From: Fibrobacter sp.
GTDB lineage: Bacteria; Fibrobacterota; Fibrobacteria; Fibrobacterales; Fibrobacteraceae
DNA length: 35,545 nucleotides
Assembly (NCBI GenBank): GCA_017642335.1
Contig: JAGCPF010000003.1
Coordinates: 1-35,545, forward strand
Reading direction: 5' to 3'
Shown here: one piece after another, positions 14,976 through 24,052 of the stretch
Layout: each line of letters opens with the position of its first letter
Position numbering within the stretch: position 1 is the stretch's first letter
Notes under the pieces: model-generated
Seen by the model: only the letters and a program-made list of their open reading frames with translations
What the model was told of the DNA's origin: nothing
Databases searched by the model: none
Translations under genes and position numbers: made by a program

Positions 14976-15938
14976 ATGAAAACTCAAACCAAAAATCCAA
15001 TCAAAAAACAAACGACGGATAAGTTCATCGAGTCCCTGCTGCCGGATTCCGACAAGAGGATGTGGCGTATCGCCGGTACATCCATCATTGCCGCGCTTTC
15101 GGTCGGCTTCTGGGCGACTACGTATGAACGCGTGATCGACGAGGTCGTCTTCGAAAAGACGGCGGCCGTGGAGATTGCGACAACCATGAACATCATCGAA
15201 AGAAAGGAGGAAAAGAAACAGGAAAAGCAAGAAAAGAAAAACGACAAAAAGGAAATCAAGCGTAAGAGGCAGGGTGGTGGCGGCAAGCGCGCGGGCCAAG
15301 GGAAACCTCGCTCTCCCGAGCAGCGGGGGATTCTCAAGATCATCGCGGCGCGGACGCAGAACGCCAATGCCGAGGTCTACAACTTGACGAACCAAAAGTT
15401 TGCGAAGGATATCGACAAGATCCTCAAGAACGTGAACGGTTTGCAGGTGACCGGGAAGACGCAGATCGCGGGGACCCGTAAAGGCAAGCTGGACGCTGGA
15501 TTCAACGAGGGTGTCGCCTCGGGTGGCAGCGGCGGCATCGGTGATGCTATGGTTAGTATCATCGGGGGGCCTGCCGGAGCCATCTCGACAAAGACCATGG
15601 GCAAACTCAAGCCCCCTTCCGAACGTGATATCGACATGGGACCGGGCAATTCCTCGCGCTCCGCGTCCGATATCATGAAGGTCGTGCGCCAGCGTACCCC
15701 GGGTCTGCGCCATATCTACAACAGGTTCCTCAAGAAAAAGCCCGGTTTCCAGGGCAAGGTCACGCTGAAGTTCACGATTGCCCCGGGCGGGGAAATCGTC
15801 AGCATCGCGGTGGTCTCCTCTACGACCGGCTACGCCGAATTCGACGCCGACATCAAGAATGCCGTCGGTCGGTGGACGTTCAGCAAGGTCAAATCGGGCA
15901 ACACCACCGTAACAATCCCGTTTACCTTCTCGGAGTAA
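14976..15938 (+). CDS. TonB-like protein with AgmX/PglI-type C-terminal domain
   Basis: This 320-residue protein has an N-terminal cytoplasmic segment and one membrane anchor (about 30-47). A charged Lys/Glu linker follows (IERKEEKKQEKQEKK..., about 72-100), then a Gly-rich region. The C-terminal domain (about 230-320) is of the AgmX/TonB type: GLRHIYNRFLKKKPGFQGKV, LKFTIAPGGEIVSIAVVSSTTGY, WTFSKVKSGNTTVTIPFTF. Such proteins carry energy or load between the inner-membrane motor and the outer membrane. I use the ATG at 14976 with TTGGAGGG ahead, not the in-frame start at 14904. No ExbBD partner is adjacent; the motor operon 3 kb away could be related but this is not shown. Confidence 0.8.
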   Translation: MKTQTKNPIKKQTTDKFIESLLPDSDKRMWRIAGTSIIAALSVGFWATTYERVIDEVVFEKTAAVEIATTMNIIERKEEKKQEKQEKKNDKKEIKRKRQGGGGKRAGQGKPRSPEQRGILKIIAARTQNANAEVYNLTNQKFAKDIDKILKNVNGLQVTGKTQIAGTRKGKLDAGFNEGVASGGSGGIGDAMVSIIGGPAGAISTKTMGKLKPPSERDIDMGPGNSSRSASDIMKVVRQRTPGLRHIYNRFLKKKPGFQGKVTLKFTIAPGGEIVSIAVVSSTTGYAEFDADIKNAVGRWTFSKVKSGNTTVTIPFTFSE

Positions 15939-16030
15939 CCAATTGGAGTGGAACTTGGGCGGATAGATTTGTAAATTTAAGCTGGCGGCATCCTGTCGCT
16001 GGCTTTCTGCATTCAAAAGGTATAGAATTT

Positions 16031-17149
16031 ATGACTGACCCACGCATTACACAACTTGCTACGAATTTAATCAACGACGCTGTCCGCCTCCAGGCTGGAG
16101 AAAACATCCTCATCGAGACGACCGACACCCCGGACGAACTGTCCACGGAACTGGTCAAGGCTGTCGAAAAAGTGGGGGGCAACGCCTTTGTCCATAACTA
16201 CAACAGCCGTGTCCGTCGCCAAGTTCTCCTTTCTGCAAGCGAAGCCCAGATGAAACTTTCAGCAGATCTCGCCCTTGCCGAGATGAAGCGCATGCAGGCC
16301 TATATCGCAATCCGTGGCGCTGATAATGCCATGGAAAACTGCGACGTGAGCGACGAGAAGATGCTCATGTACCGCAAGATTACCAAGGAAACGCTCGATT
16401 ACCGCGTGAACAAGACGAAGTGGTGCGTGTTGCGCTGGCCCAATCCGTCCATGGCCCAGGGCGCCAAGATGAGCACCGAAGCCTTCGAGGACTTCTATTT
16501 CAAGGCATGCCTGGCCGATTACCCGAAGATGGCCCGTGCCGCACAGAACCTGATTGACTTGATGAACAAGACCGACAAGGTGCGCCTTGTGGCGAACGAC
16601 ACCGACATCACGTTCAGCATCAAGGGAATCCCCGCCGTGCCTTGCTGCGGCAACATGAACATCCCCGATGGCGAAGTCTACACGGCCCCGGTGAACGGGA
16701 GCATCAATGGCGTGATTCACTACAATACGCCGACGCTTTACGAAGGCAAGCATTTCAGCGGTGTCCGCTTGGTGTTCAAGGAAGGCAAGATCGTGGAAGC
16801 CACCTGCGACTCGGGTGACAACGCCCAGCTTAACGCCATATTCGATACGGACGAGGGCGCGCGCCGCGTGGGCGAGTTCGCCATCGGTTTCAATCCCTTC
16901 GTGAACGCGCCGATGTGCGACATCCTCTTCGACGAAAAAATCGCCGGCAGCATCCACTTTACGCCGGGAATGTGCTACGAGGACGCCTACAACGGCAACC
17001 AGAGCGCCATCCACTGGGATCTCGTGCTCATCATGCGTCCGGAATACGGTGGCGGCGAAATCTGGTTCGACGACAAGCTCATCCGCAAGGACGGCCTGTT
17101 TGTGGTCGACGAACTCAAGTGCCTGAATCCCGACCAATTGGGGTTGTAG
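16031..17149 (+). CDS. M29-family aminopeptidase
   Basis: This 372-residue protein is of the thermophilic/AmpS-type M29 aminopeptidases (two metal ions, cytoplasmic). The conserved segments are present: NIPDGEVYTAPVNGSINGVI with the metal Glu, RRVGEFAIGFNP with a second Glu, IAGSIHFTPGMCY with His/Tyr, and SAIHWDLVLIM with the HxD pair. The start is ATG 16031 (MTDPRITQLATNLI), which matches the family N-terminus. The upstream in-frame extension overlaps the TonB-like gene and is not used. A strong terminator follows. Confidence 0.92.
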   Translation: MTDPRITQLATNLINDAVRLQAGENILIETTDTPDELSTELVKAVEKVGGNAFVHNYNSRVRRQVLLSASEAQMKLSADLALAEMKRMQAYIAIRGADNAMENCDVSDEKMLMYRKITKETLDYRVNKTKWCVLRWPNPSMAQGAKMSTEAFEDFYFKACLADYPKMARAAQNLIDLMNKTDKVRLVANDTDITFSIKGIPAVPCCGNMNIPDGEVYTAPVNGSINGVIHYNTPTLYEGKHFSGVRLVFKEGKIVEATCDSGDNAQLNAIFDTDEGARRVGEFAIGFNPFVNAPMCDILFDEKIAGSIHFTPGMCYEDAYNGNQSAIHWDLVLIMRPEYGGGEIWFDDKLIRKDGLFVVDELKCLNPDQLGL

Positions 17150-17174
17150 TTTTTCTTTAGATACTATGCCATCG

Positions 17175-17197
17175 GCCCCCTTTCCGGGGGCTTTTTT
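17175..17197 (+). terminator. Rho-independent terminator after the aminopeptidase
   Basis: GCCCCC (17175-17180) pairs with GGGGGC (17186-17191), followed by six T (17192-17197). Confidence 0.9.
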
Positions 17198-17297
17198 GTA
17201 TATGAAACGAAGTGTATCATTTAGATGAAAAATCGTTTTTGTTTTTGTAAAAAATGCGTTTTTCTTTTAAAAAATCAAACTTTTGTTCTATTTGCTA

Positions 17298-17326
17298 TTG
17301 ACAAGCTGTTTTTTTGAAGGTATATT
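17298..17326 (+). promoter_or_regulatory. Consensus promoter of the TIGR02147 operon
   Basis: TTGACA (17298-17303), a 17-nt spacer and TATATT (17321-17326). Only 7 nt separate the -10 from the ATG at 17334, so the mRNA is predicted to be leaderless. Confidence 0.85.
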
Positions 17327-17333
17327 CATTGGC

Positions 17334-18167
17334 ATGAAACCGATTATCGAATATCAAGATTATCGCGCCTTCATGAGCGACTACTACGAAGAGCGTAAGC
17401 GGACTTCCGCCTTCTCGTGGCGGGAGTTTGCGAAGATTGCCGGATTCGCTTCGCCTTCGTACCTGAAACTTGTGTGCGAAGGCAAGAGCAGTCTGAGCAA
17501 GGTGACCATGGGGCGCGTGGCCAAGGCCATGGGGCTTACCGGCTACGAGGTGACCTATTTCGAGACCATGGTGAAGTTCGGCAACGCCAAGAAGGACTCG
17601 ATTAAGATGGAGTTCCTCAAGGAAATGCAGGCCATGGCGCGAGACCACAAGGTGCGCATCATCGACAAGGATGCGTTCGAATATTATTCTACCTGGAAAA
17701 ATCAAGCGATTCGCGAACTCGCCCCGATGATGCCCGGCGCCATGCCCGGCGAAATTGCCGATGTCTGCTGTCAGGATGTTTCGGCGTTGGAGGTCCGCAA
17801 GTCGCTCCAGTTCCTGGAGCGGGCAGGATTCCTCCGCCAGACGCAACCGAACACCTACGAGCAGACGGAAAAGGATGTTGCGGGTTCCAAGGAAGGGCTC
17901 CCGATTGCCATTCGCGCGATGCACCGGGAGATGGGGAGGCTCGCCATCGACTCCCTGGACAAGTTTACGGCCGATGAACGCAACGTCACCGGCCTTACGA
18001 TGGGCGTAAACCGCGAATGCTACGAACGGGTGGTGCAGGAATTGACGGCCTGCCGCAAGAGGATTATTGCGATTTGTTCGGAGTATTCGGATCTTACGCA
18101 GGTTTACAGGTTGAATTTACAATTGTTCCCCCTTAGTAGGGATGTTAAGGGAAAAGAGGAGGCTTAA
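17334..18167 (+). CDS. TIGR02147-family (HTH-like) regulator
   Basis: This 277-residue protein belongs to the Fibrobacter-expanded TIGR02147/DUF4423 family. Start motif IIEYQDYRAFMSDYYEERK, then a helix-turn-helix-like region (FSWREFAKIAGFASPSYLK, KVTMGRVAKAMGL) and a C-terminal winged-helix-like part (CCQDVSALEVRKSLQFLERAGFLRQ). DNA binding is inferred from the family description. ATG 17334 is chosen because it begins the conserved motif and lies 7 nt after the -10. The next gene, a lipoprotein, starts 1 nt after its stop, so the regulator and lipoprotein form a pair. Confidence 0.88.
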   Translation: MKPIIEYQDYRAFMSDYYEERKRTSAFSWREFAKIAGFASPSYLKLVCEGKSSLSKVTMGRVAKAMGLTGYEVTYFETMVKFGNAKKDSIKMEFLKEMQAMARDHKVRIIDKDAFEYYSTWKNQAIRELAPMMPGAMPGEIADVCCQDVSALEVRKSLQFLERAGFLRQTQPNTYEQTEKDVAGSKEGLPIAIRAMHREMGRLAIDSLDKFTADERNVTGLTMGVNRECYERVVQELTACRKRIIAICSEYSDLTQVYRLNLQLFPLSRDVKGKEEA

Positions 18168-18168
18168 T

Positions 18169-20310
18169 ATGAAAAAGTTTATGTATATGGCTTTGAGCGC
18201 ATTTGCTCTGTTGGCCTGTTCGGAAGATGCGCAGAATGTCGGAGGCACATCCGAAGATCCGAATACCTTGGCTCTGAATTCATCGAGTTCATCGGTGCCC
18301 AGTTCCTATAGTCCGCACTATGTCCTGTGCAGATTGTCTGCGGATGATAATTTCACAAAGCCGAACGAATCGGATGCATGCGACTGGTATGCGGAAATGT
18401 GGAACCCTGAATTGGGATACCGTGTACGAACGGGATTTGACAACGGCACAAATACATCCGGGATATGGTACTGGACGTTTGATTCCACGGAGCTTCTCAT
18501 TTCAAGTATTAGATGGCCTGCAGAAGCGAGCGGGGAGTATGATTCGCTTGCCTTGAGTGGAGTCATTGACGCCTGCCATGGAGAATTGTGCGGTAAAACC
18601 ATTATTAGTCCAATTGACGATGGGCAACACCATAGTGTTTCTGATTACGAAGTTTTCGGGAATGCTTTGGTCAGTCTTGGATTTAGTGTAGCCGGTAAAA
18701 ATGCATCGGGTAAATTTGATGAAGCCGATGTAAGCGATTTGAACGGAATATGTATAGGTTACTCTACGAACAGCTTCTTCCATTTGGTTCTTGACTTCAG
18801 TGATTCGGTAAATGCATTGATGGGGCAGACTTCATATGAGGCTTATTTGGTAAGGTCCACTCAATATGATAGAGCCGTTGACACAAGCTATAGGGAAGAA
18901 TGCTTTGCATGGAGTGATTTTAGGGTGTTCAATCTATTTGATATGTCTGGTAGTTTCAATCAACCTACACCTTCCATCACCGTGCAAGAAGCTGTAAAGC
19001 ATTTAGTGGGTATTCGCATTGTTTTTGACTCTTACTATCCTGCATCTGCAATTTTTAGAATTGTTCGGATGGGATGGTATTCCGAAGTCGACAATATAAA
19101 TCGGACGGTAGAATACAGCCTTCCTGTGATTGATGAAGATTGCGAATCTCCGACAGTTGTAGAACATTTTTGCTCGTGTAATTATGCGGATTCAATTGCC
19201 ATTCGTGAAGGAACGAAATCGGGATACTATAAAGCAGTGGAAGAAGTTCAAACAAAATATGGTAATTCGCAAAGATATGATCACTGCATGGCCGATTTGG
19301 GATTTGAGTTTTTGGCTGAAATGTTAGGTGATTCGCCTTCGAAAAATAAACCCTGTGATAATCCGGAAAATAAAATCGTTCGCTGCCAAGATGGGTCTTA
19401 CCGTTTTGCTGAGGAATTTTCAAGCATAAAATCTGGATTTGACAGTGTCCTTGATTATGCGATGATGACAAGAAAACTTAAGTATCTGCACGATATGGAC
19501 AGTTGCATGAATCCCGGGTTATACCCTGTGCAAGAGGTTTCTTCTTCGTCTTATGTGCCCTACGATGAAGCGTATGACATGGTTCGTGATTATGGGGAAT
19601 TGTGGAATTTCTATAGAAACGAAAATGTCCAAACAAGTCTTTATGCCGATTCAACATGGCCGGAAAACGTTGATAACGGAGGAGCCTGGTTCTATGAAAC
19701 GGATTCCGCGAAAGGGGGACACTCGACTGCCGTGTGGTGCCTAGATAGCGATTATCCTGGGTGGAGCATTGAGGCTATGCGGACTTTTAGTGGTGAATTG
19801 CATTATTATATCGAATATGACGAGAATCAAAGAAATCCCAAGCCATATGGTGATATCGGATTCTATGTGGCGGGTTTTGACTCCAACGGCAATGCTCTAC
19901 CGGCAGATATTTCCAATTGGAACGGGATTTGTCTGGCCTACAATTTCGATGACGAATCGGCAAGATTGAATCTGATAATTGATTTAGGTGACTCTGTAAA
20001 TCGGGATCTGGGCTATGATTTGCCGTCCGTGGAATTGCCTGTAACGAACAACTATCAGACAGCATGTTTTAATTGGAGTGATTTTAAACAGGATGGCCGG
20101 GGTAAAGATGTAGAAGGGTATAAATACAGCATAACGGGTGAAGAAGCCGCTCGAAAGGCTGTGAAGATTTATTTCCGCATACAGTCAATATATGATAATC
20201 ACGAGACTTTGGCGGATATCCTGGATGATCCTCCGCCTCCGGAAGAGACATTTGAGTATACGTATACTCTGTATTTTGGAATTACAGGTTTAAGCGCAAA
20301 TCGCAATTAA
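18169..20310 (+). CDS. Large lipoprotein with two copies of a Fibrobacter beta-sandwich-like module
   Basis: This 713-residue lipoprotein (lipobox LLACS, C17) has a short Ser-rich linker (NSSSSSVPSS). It carries two copies of one module, about 45-310 and about 470-705. Shared landmarks are GFSVAGKNASG / GFYVAGFDSNG, ADVSDLNGICIGY / ADISNWNGICLAY, a Ser-Val-Asn Asp motif (DSVN), CFAWSDF / CFNWSDFK and a late IRIVF / IYFRIQ strand. A Cys-rich region separates them (CSCNYAD, YDHCMADLGFEF). The pattern suggests a carbohydrate-binding-like jelly roll (inference). ATG 18169 follows AGAGGAGG and lies 1 nt after the regulator stop. Confidence 0.8.
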   Translation: MKKFMYMALSAFALLACSEDAQNVGGTSEDPNTLALNSSSSSVPSSYSPHYVLCRLSADDNFTKPNESDACDWYAEMWNPELGYRVRTGFDNGTNTSGIWYWTFDSTELLISSIRWPAEASGEYDSLALSGVIDACHGELCGKTIISPIDDGQHHSVSDYEVFGNALVSLGFSVAGKNASGKFDEADVSDLNGICIGYSTNSFFHLVLDFSDSVNALMGQTSYEAYLVRSTQYDRAVDTSYREECFAWSDFRVFNLFDMSGSFNQPTPSITVQEAVKHLVGIRIVFDSYYPASAIFRIVRMGWYSEVDNINRTVEYSLPVIDEDCESPTVVEHFCSCNYADSIAIREGTKSGYYKAVEEVQTKYGNSQRYDHCMADLGFEFLAEMLGDSPSKNKPCDNPENKIVRCQDGSYRFAEEFSSIKSGFDSVLDYAMMTRKLKYLHDMDSCMNPGLYPVQEVSSSSYVPYDEAYDMVRDYGELWNFYRNENVQTSLYADSTWPENVDNGGAWFYETDSAKGGHSTAVWCLDSDYPGWSIEAMRTFSGELHYYIEYDENQRNPKPYGDIGFYVAGFDSNGNALPADISNWNGICLAYNFDDESARLNLIIDLGDSVNRDLGYDLPSVELPVTNNYQTACFNWSDFKQDGRGKDVEGYKYSITGEEAARKAVKIYFRIQSIYDNHETLADILDDPPPPEETFEYTYTLYFGITGLSANRN

Positions 20311-20383
20311 ATTTTTTAAGCTACTATCTCAGGCGATTTTTATTATTTTTCTAACAGGAGCATTTTGAAATGGAGGTCCGGAA

Positions 20384-21454
20384 ATGAAAAAAAATCTTTG
20401 TGCAGCTTGTTTAAGCGTTTCGGCCTTCATGCTCATTGCCTGTTCGGGGGATAATGGATCGCCTGCAACGGTTATTCTCGAAAATTCGGCAGTCAATGCG
20501 CAGGGTGGCGAAACGGAAACGCCGGAGCCGGATAGCGTTTTTGTGATTCAAGACTCTATGACGGCAGGCGATTCCAATGAGCAAAAGGCCGCCGTTCCAG
20601 AATCCAATGTTCCGGATTCGATTGGACGTTTGGAATTAAAGCAAGACTCGATATCAAAGGGTTCTTCAACACCCCAAGACCAGTCGCTTGATTATGCCGC
20701 CTATTTGAATTCTGCTGTTTCTTCCAGTTCCAATGCTCAGATACAGAATTCGGTAAACAGTTCTTCCAGTTCCTCGTTTTTACCGATGACGGCGCCGCCG
20801 TGTTGCGGGAGCTTTTTGACGATTGCCGATCTGTGGGAAGGCGATATGGAGTTTGTTGTTACGTGGAAGCATGCAAACGAGTCGTGGGCAGATTATGGAG
20901 CCGGAAGGTGGTTTGTCGAGAGCGATTCCGAAGATGGCGGTCGATCGTCTGTTACCTGGCCTGTAGATTTGGGTAACGAGTATAATCCAAATTCATTCCA
21001 GCCCGTTATCGATTATTGTTATGGACTCTGCGGAAGATTCGATTTGGACGGATCGGCGTTGGGTTACGACCCTTATGTAGCAATCGGGTTTATCGTGGCC
21101 GGCTTTGATTCAAATGGTGTTGCCATGTCGGCGGATGTTTCCAACTGGGGTGGAATTTGCGTCGGTTATTCTTCTTCGATGAACATTGAAATGAGACTCG
21201 TTTTGGGGGATTCCGTCAACCGTTCCTTGGAGTATGATTTACCCATGGTAAAAATGCCTAAAAGCTATAGTGGAAGAAAGTCGTGCTTTGAATGGAGCGA
21301 ATTCAAGCGGGCCGGATGGGGAAAAGGCGACGCGATGTCCGGCGACGATGCTTCCAAGCAACTCGTTAATGTCGTTTTCCGCATTCAAGGAAAAACAGGA
21401 TCCGCCGGAGACTTTTATATTCAGAGCTTAGGCACTTTCAAGTACAGCAGATAA
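20384..21454 (+). CDS. Lipoprotein with one copy of the same module
   Basis: This 356-residue lipoprotein (lipobox LIACS, C20) has a long Ser/Gln/Pro-rich linker to about residue 130 (including NSSSSSSFLP) that should extend the domain from the membrane. The C-terminal module (about 135-356) matches the second module of the preceding gene: GFIVAGFDSNG, ADVSNWGGICVGYS, LGDSVNRSLEYDLP, CFEWSEFKRAG, VVFRIQG. It has a GGAGG ribosome site. The 73-nt gap has no strong terminator, so it may be in the same operon. Confidence 0.8.
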   Translation: MKKNLCAACLSVSAFMLIACSGDNGSPATVILENSAVNAQGGETETPEPDSVFVIQDSMTAGDSNEQKAAVPESNVPDSIGRLELKQDSISKGSSTPQDQSLDYAAYLNSAVSSSSNAQIQNSVNSSSSSSFLPMTAPPCCGSFLTIADLWEGDMEFVVTWKHANESWADYGAGRWFVESDSEDGGRSSVTWPVDLGNEYNPNSFQPVIDYCYGLCGRFDLDGSALGYDPYVAIGFIVAGFDSNGVAMSADVSNWGGICVGYSSSMNIEMRLVLGDSVNRSLEYDLPMVKMPKSYSGRKSCFEWSEFKRAGWGKGDAMSGDDASKQLVNVVFRIQGKTGSAGDFYIQSLGTFKYSR

Positions 21455-21465
21455 TAATTTGCTGT

Positions 21466-22263
21466 TTAAAGGTAGAGGCTTGCCCCGATTGTAAATCCGT
21501 AATACCAAAGCGGCGTGCTCACATATGTCAAAATGGACCCGACGCTCATCTCGACCCACCTGTTGAACCTGTATCCAAGGGTGAAGTAGTTGGATATGAT
21601 AAACGGTGTGTTTAGGGAGTAATCGTTGATATCGATAGATGGGGAATATACGCTTGCACTGTAGTTGAGGAATGTGTTGTCTAGGATGATTCCTGTGAAT
21701 ACCCCCGCAAAGGGACTGGTGCTGAATATGTAGTGGTGCTCTTCTAATGGATTGCAGTTTTCTTCGTTGTCGCTAAATATATGATAGACGGTTTTGCATT
21801 CGGAGCCTTTGTACTCCAGATCGCTGTATTGGTGGAAAAGTCCAAAGAACAGGCCGAATTCAACATGTTGCAGGTTCGCGCCTAGCAAAAAGTGGTGGAA
21901 GATTCCGTCCTTGTAGCCGGCGCCCGTTCCAATGAAAAATCCGCTTAACTTGTAGAAAAAATCAGTCTTTGCGGTAAAGTCATTACCGCCCATTATATAG
22001 GTGACGTCGGTGTAAAATGTCTTGCTGTGAGCTTCATATTTTTCTTGCTTCTTGATGTCGTTTTGACGATTTGTGTTTACCTTGCCGGTGAACCGGAACG
22101 TGCCGGAATGGGGATCCATGCTTGTGTTGGCTCCGTGGACCTCGGGAGCTTCGGAAAGAGTCGCTTTCAGCGAGTGGATTCTCGTATAGTCATCAGAGCA
22201 ACCCGCCGAAATCAAGCAGGTCAGCGAAAAAGCAATGAATATGGTTATTTGCCGAAAGATCAT
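21466..22263 (-). CDS. Lipoprotein with probable outer-membrane beta-barrel-like domain
   Basis: This 265-residue protein has an N-terminal lipobox (LISAGC, C22). After a polar stretch come alternating amphipathic strands rich in Phe/Tyr/Gly (FFYKLSGFFIGTGAGY, VEFGLFFGLFHQYSD, FILGYRF-like, FTIGASLYL at the end), which resemble a small barrel. No family is recognised. It is convergent with the preceding lipoprotein (11-nt gap). The next minus-strand gene upstream starts at 22931. Confidence 0.65.
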   Translation of the reverse strand: MIFRQITIFIAFSLTCLISAGCSDDYTRIHSLKATLSEAPEVHGANTSMDPHSGTFRFTGKVNTNRQNDIKKQEKYEAHSKTFYTDVTYIMGGNDFTAKTDFFYKLSGFFIGTGAGYKDGIFHHFLLGANLQHVEFGLFFGLFHQYSDLEYKGSECKTVYHIFSDNEENCNPLEEHHYIFSTSPFAGVFTGIILDNTFLNYSASVYSPSIDINDYSLNTPFIISNYFTLGYRFNRWVEMSVGSILTYVSTPLWYYGFTIGASLYL

Positions 22264-22289
22264 AATAGTTTAATTGATTTATTTGGTCG

Positions 22290-22931
22290 CTAGTCAAAGA
22301 GATAATTGTCGCCTCGTTCGTGGCATAGTTCTGTATAGTTAATATCAATGAAATAAGTGGAGTCTATATCACAATCGTTCACAATAGGAACGAAACGCTG
22401 AACTATGTAGTACGTGGAATCCTTGTCGATAGAGGCGAAATCATAATCTGGCGATAAAGACGAATCATAGTCAAAGTGCTCGTGCAAAGTAGATGTTCCT
22501 GTGGAATCAAGATAGATCATTTCCGTAGAGTAAAAGGTCTTAATAAAGGCAGAAGTTCTTTCTTTACGGACATTGAACGAAACTACGGGAAATATCGTCT
22601 TCTTGTCACCGCAAAAAACGGTTTCCGCCATGAAAAAACGGCCGTACTCCCAGTCCGAATCCTTTAAGTCGTCAGGGTCCTCGGCTACGCTGAGGCTTCT
22701 GAATGAATCTGCAGGATTGACCTTGGGGTGGATAACTTTGTCTCGATACAAATGATAGATGGACCCATCATTGTATACGGAAATATGAACAGAATCGGAA
22801 TTTTCGGGTGGATCTATGCGTATTTGTAGCCCGCAGGGTTGGTACAAATCCCAGTCGCTTGTGCAAAAAAATCCGCAGCAAGCCCAACAACAAAGAATCA
22901 GGGCGCTGGTAATTAAAGCTTTCCGTTTCAT
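22290..22931 (-). CDS. Secreted protein of unknown function
   Basis: This 213-residue protein has an N-terminal signal or lipoprotein-like segment with several cysteines (MKRKALITSALILCCWACCG), so the exact processing site is unclear. The remainder is polar and acidic with no recognised motif. ATG 22931 is preferred over 22958 because TATATT (22954-22949 on minus) and the ribosome site GGTTAGGA fit that start. Confidence 0.65.
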   Translation of the reverse strand: MKRKALITSALILCCWACCGFFCTSDWDLYQPCGLQIRIDPPENSDSVHISVYNDGSIYHLYRDKVIHPKVNPADSFRSLSVAEDPDDLKDSDWEYGRFFMAETVFCGDKKTIFPVVSFNVRKERTSAFIKTFYSTEMIYLDSTGTSTLHEHFDYDSSLSPDYDFASIDKDSTYYIVQRFVPIVNDCDIDSTYFIDINYTELCHERGDNYLFD

Positions 22932-22995
22932 TCCTAACCTCATAGTAGAATATAACAAAAGCTATGGCTTTTTAAATACCCTCCTAAGGGATAAA

Positions 22996-23586
22996 TCAAT
23001 GTTTATTGAAAATCGAGAAAAGTTTGTTGTAACGCTCGTCGTTATGTGCCCCTCCGGGAGCAATGGAAAATCTGTTTAAACGCCTTTCATCCGAGACTTC
23101 GATGGATACGTTTGAACATAGGTAGCCTATATGATACATTTCTAAATAAACACCTAGGGGCTTTGTCTCGATGGATTTTAAATCGAAAATATTTAATTCG
23201 ATAAATTTATTGTAAATGGCTTTTGCTTCTTGCGGTTCCGTAGCCTTTACTGTTTTATGAACGTTTTTGCCATCGTCTTCGTAAATTGTCTTGGTGCAAT
23301 TAGAAAAATCGGCTGTTTTGCATGTAAATTCGAGAACGTATCCGCCCATATCGTCATTGGAAAATGCATAGCGTATAGAGAAAAAGTCGCCTGCAGAAAT
23401 CGGCTCTAAATCGTATTTGCTTAAAATGTTCTTTAGGTTTTGTTCGTTATCTTCGTCGAATTCGTGAAACTCATCAACACGAAAAACATTTGCATCGTCC
23501 AATTTATGGATGATATCTTGATGAAAGAATATCAGTGCAACTACGCATGTTGCCACAGCAATCCAAATAAACTTTTTCTTTGACAT
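22996..23586 (-). CDS. Membrane-anchored protein of unknown function
   Basis: This 196-residue protein has a single N-terminal hydrophobic anchor (about 6-21, KFIWIAVATCVVALIFF) and an acidic soluble domain (HEFDEDNEQNLKNILSKYD). Two cysteine-containing strands are visible (LEFTCKTADFSNC). No family is recognised. AT-rich. Confidence 0.65.
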   Translation of the reverse strand: MSKKKFIWIAVATCVVALIFFHQDIIHKLDDANVFRVDEFHEFDEDNEQNLKNILSKYDLEPISAGDFFSIRYAFSNDDMGGYVLEFTCKTADFSNCTKTIYEDDGKNVHKTVKATEPQEAKAIYNKFIELNIFDLKSIETKPLGVYLEMYHIGYLCSNVSIEVSDERRLNRFSIAPGGAHNDERYNKLFSIFNKH

Positions 23587-23656
23587 ATATGTGAAATTTA
23601 AATAAAAATATCCAAGGATTTAACTTGGATGCCTCCGTAAAATTTTCGTAGCCCCC

Positions 23657-23685
23657 TTGCCAATTTTTTGAAAGTTAGGTACAAT
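23657..23685 (+). promoter_or_regulatory. Promoter upstream of two small genes
   Basis: TTGCCA (23657-23662), a 17-nt spacer and TACAAT (23680-23685). The start would be near 23692, giving a leader of about 108 nt before ATG 23800. Confidence 0.6.
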
Positions 23686-23698
23686 TAATGCATTCCGA

Positions 23699-23733
23699 AC
23701 GCATCTCGCTGATTTAAGGCGAGGTGCGTTTTC
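23699..23733 (+). terminator. Hairpin in the leader, possible attenuator
   Basis: ACGCATCTCGC (23699-23709) pairs with GCGAGGTGCGT (23719-23729) with one G-U, followed by a short T-run. It lies just after the predicted start at 23692, before any coding sequence. GCGTT (23726-23730) could instead pair with AACGC further down (near 23747-23751). Confidence 0.5.
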
Positions 23734-23799
23734 GCTTTATTGCGATAACGCCTCAAAAAATAAATGGTCATGAAAGTGGTCGAAAACGGAGGCTATAAT

Positions 23800-24024
23800 A
23801 TGAGTCGCAGCTATAAGAAACCGTTTGTGAAAATGGCAAAGGATGTCGAGTTTCAAAAAATGGCGAACCGGGAGTTCCGTCGTAAGGCGAAAAATGTCCT
23901 GCGGGGTTCTGCTGATCCTGAACGTCACATGCCGGAAAAGAACCGCAAAGAGGGTGATTGTTGGGAATGGCCTTCAGAAGGTGTCAAACTAGCTGTTTCA
24001 GACCCAGAGGGGATTAGGAAATAG
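23800..24024 (+). CDS. Small basic protein, function unknown
   Basis: This 74-residue protein is strongly basic at the N-terminus (MSRSYKKPFVKMAKD) and contains REFRRKAKNVLRG and WEWPSEGVK. ATG 23800 follows GGAGG; the longer frame from 23764 is not used. It has no recognised family. It is 28 nt upstream of another small gene with its own AAGGAGG site, so they form a pair, possibly of toxin-antitoxin or regulatory type (inference only). Confidence 0.65.
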   Translation: MSRSYKKPFVKMAKDVEFQKMANREFRRKAKNVLRGSADPERHMPEKNRKEGDCWEWPSEGVKLAVSDPEGIRK

Positions 24025-24052
24025 CAAAAAGGCAAAAAAAAGGAGGTAAATA

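Noticed and set aside
14865..16016. A 383-codon minus-strand frame.
   Set aside because: It is antisense to the TonB-like gene, which has a clear domain and start. The translation is Asp/Arg/Leu-rich without any family pattern.
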